This document shows, piece by piece, positions 6,125 to 8,272 of a stretch of DNA of 8,272 bases (within the stretch, counting starts at the first letter, position 1; every line of letters begins with the position of its first letter). The notes under the pieces are model-generated. The model worked only from the letters and a program-made list of their open reading frames with translations, was not told where the DNA came from and ran no database searches. The translations under genes were made by a program, and so were the position numbers. The stretch is from an uncultured Actinomycetes bacterium (GTDB lineage: Bacteria; Actinomycetota; Thermoleophilia; Gaiellales; F1-60-MAGs149): contig CAIQOY010000086.1 of the NCBI GenBank assembly GCA_903873565.1, positions 1 through 8,272 on the forward strand, written 5' to 3'.

Positions 6125-8272
<2,148 letters not shown>

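Overview
The window is very GC-rich (third codon positions almost all G or C), densely coded, and reads as a housekeeping stretch of an actinobacterial chromosome. My tentative placement is the class Thermoleophilia (Solirubrobacterales or Gaiellales type). This rests on GC-rich codon use, the argH-lysA-uvrB order, and start codons preceded by a -10-like hexamer rather than a Shine-Dalgarno sequence. No marker gene confirms it. I see no mobile element, CRISPR array, tRNA or rRNA, and no gap between genes longer than about 80 bases.

Layout, left to right. (1) The 3' part of argH (argininosuccinate lyase, last step of arginine synthesis) overlaps by 4 bases with lysA (diaminopimelate decarboxylase, last step of lysine synthesis); both are on the plus strand. 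(2) A 31-base gap holding a small hairpin and a -10-like hexamer leads to a complete uvrB (nucleotide excision repair helicase-like protein). uvrB ends in a perfect 12-bp GC hairpin, which separates it from (3) a convergent minus-strand pair: a Rid-family (YjgF/RidA) gene followed after 10 bases by a small four-cysteine lipoprotein of unknown function. (4) A 76-base divergent promoter region separates ridA from a plus-strand membrane protein of the DUF4389 type, built from two similar halves. (5) A second short gap with a hairpin and a -10-like hexamer leads to uvrA (excinuclease subunit A), cut by the right edge after 716 residues.

The two biosynthetic genes share no pathway step but are probably co-translated. 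UvrA and UvrB work together: UvrA finds damage and loads UvrB, which verifies it and recruits UvrC (not in the window). Rid proteins hydrolyse reactive enamine/imine intermediates made by PLP enzymes; lysA is such an enzyme, but ridA lies on the opposite strand and a functional link is only speculation.

I found no convincing undescribed multi-gene system. The most useful signals are in the short gaps. Three plus-strand genes have a hexamer of form (T/C)A(C/G)(A/G)(A/C)T exactly 6 bases before ATG, pointing to leaderless transcripts. The ridA-lipoprotein junction packs a stop codon, a hairpin and a -10-like sequence into the same 18 bases. The divergent region carries two copies of a GGGACCCCG palindromic motif placed where an operator would sit. 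UvrA has a Cys-to-His change at one zinc position.
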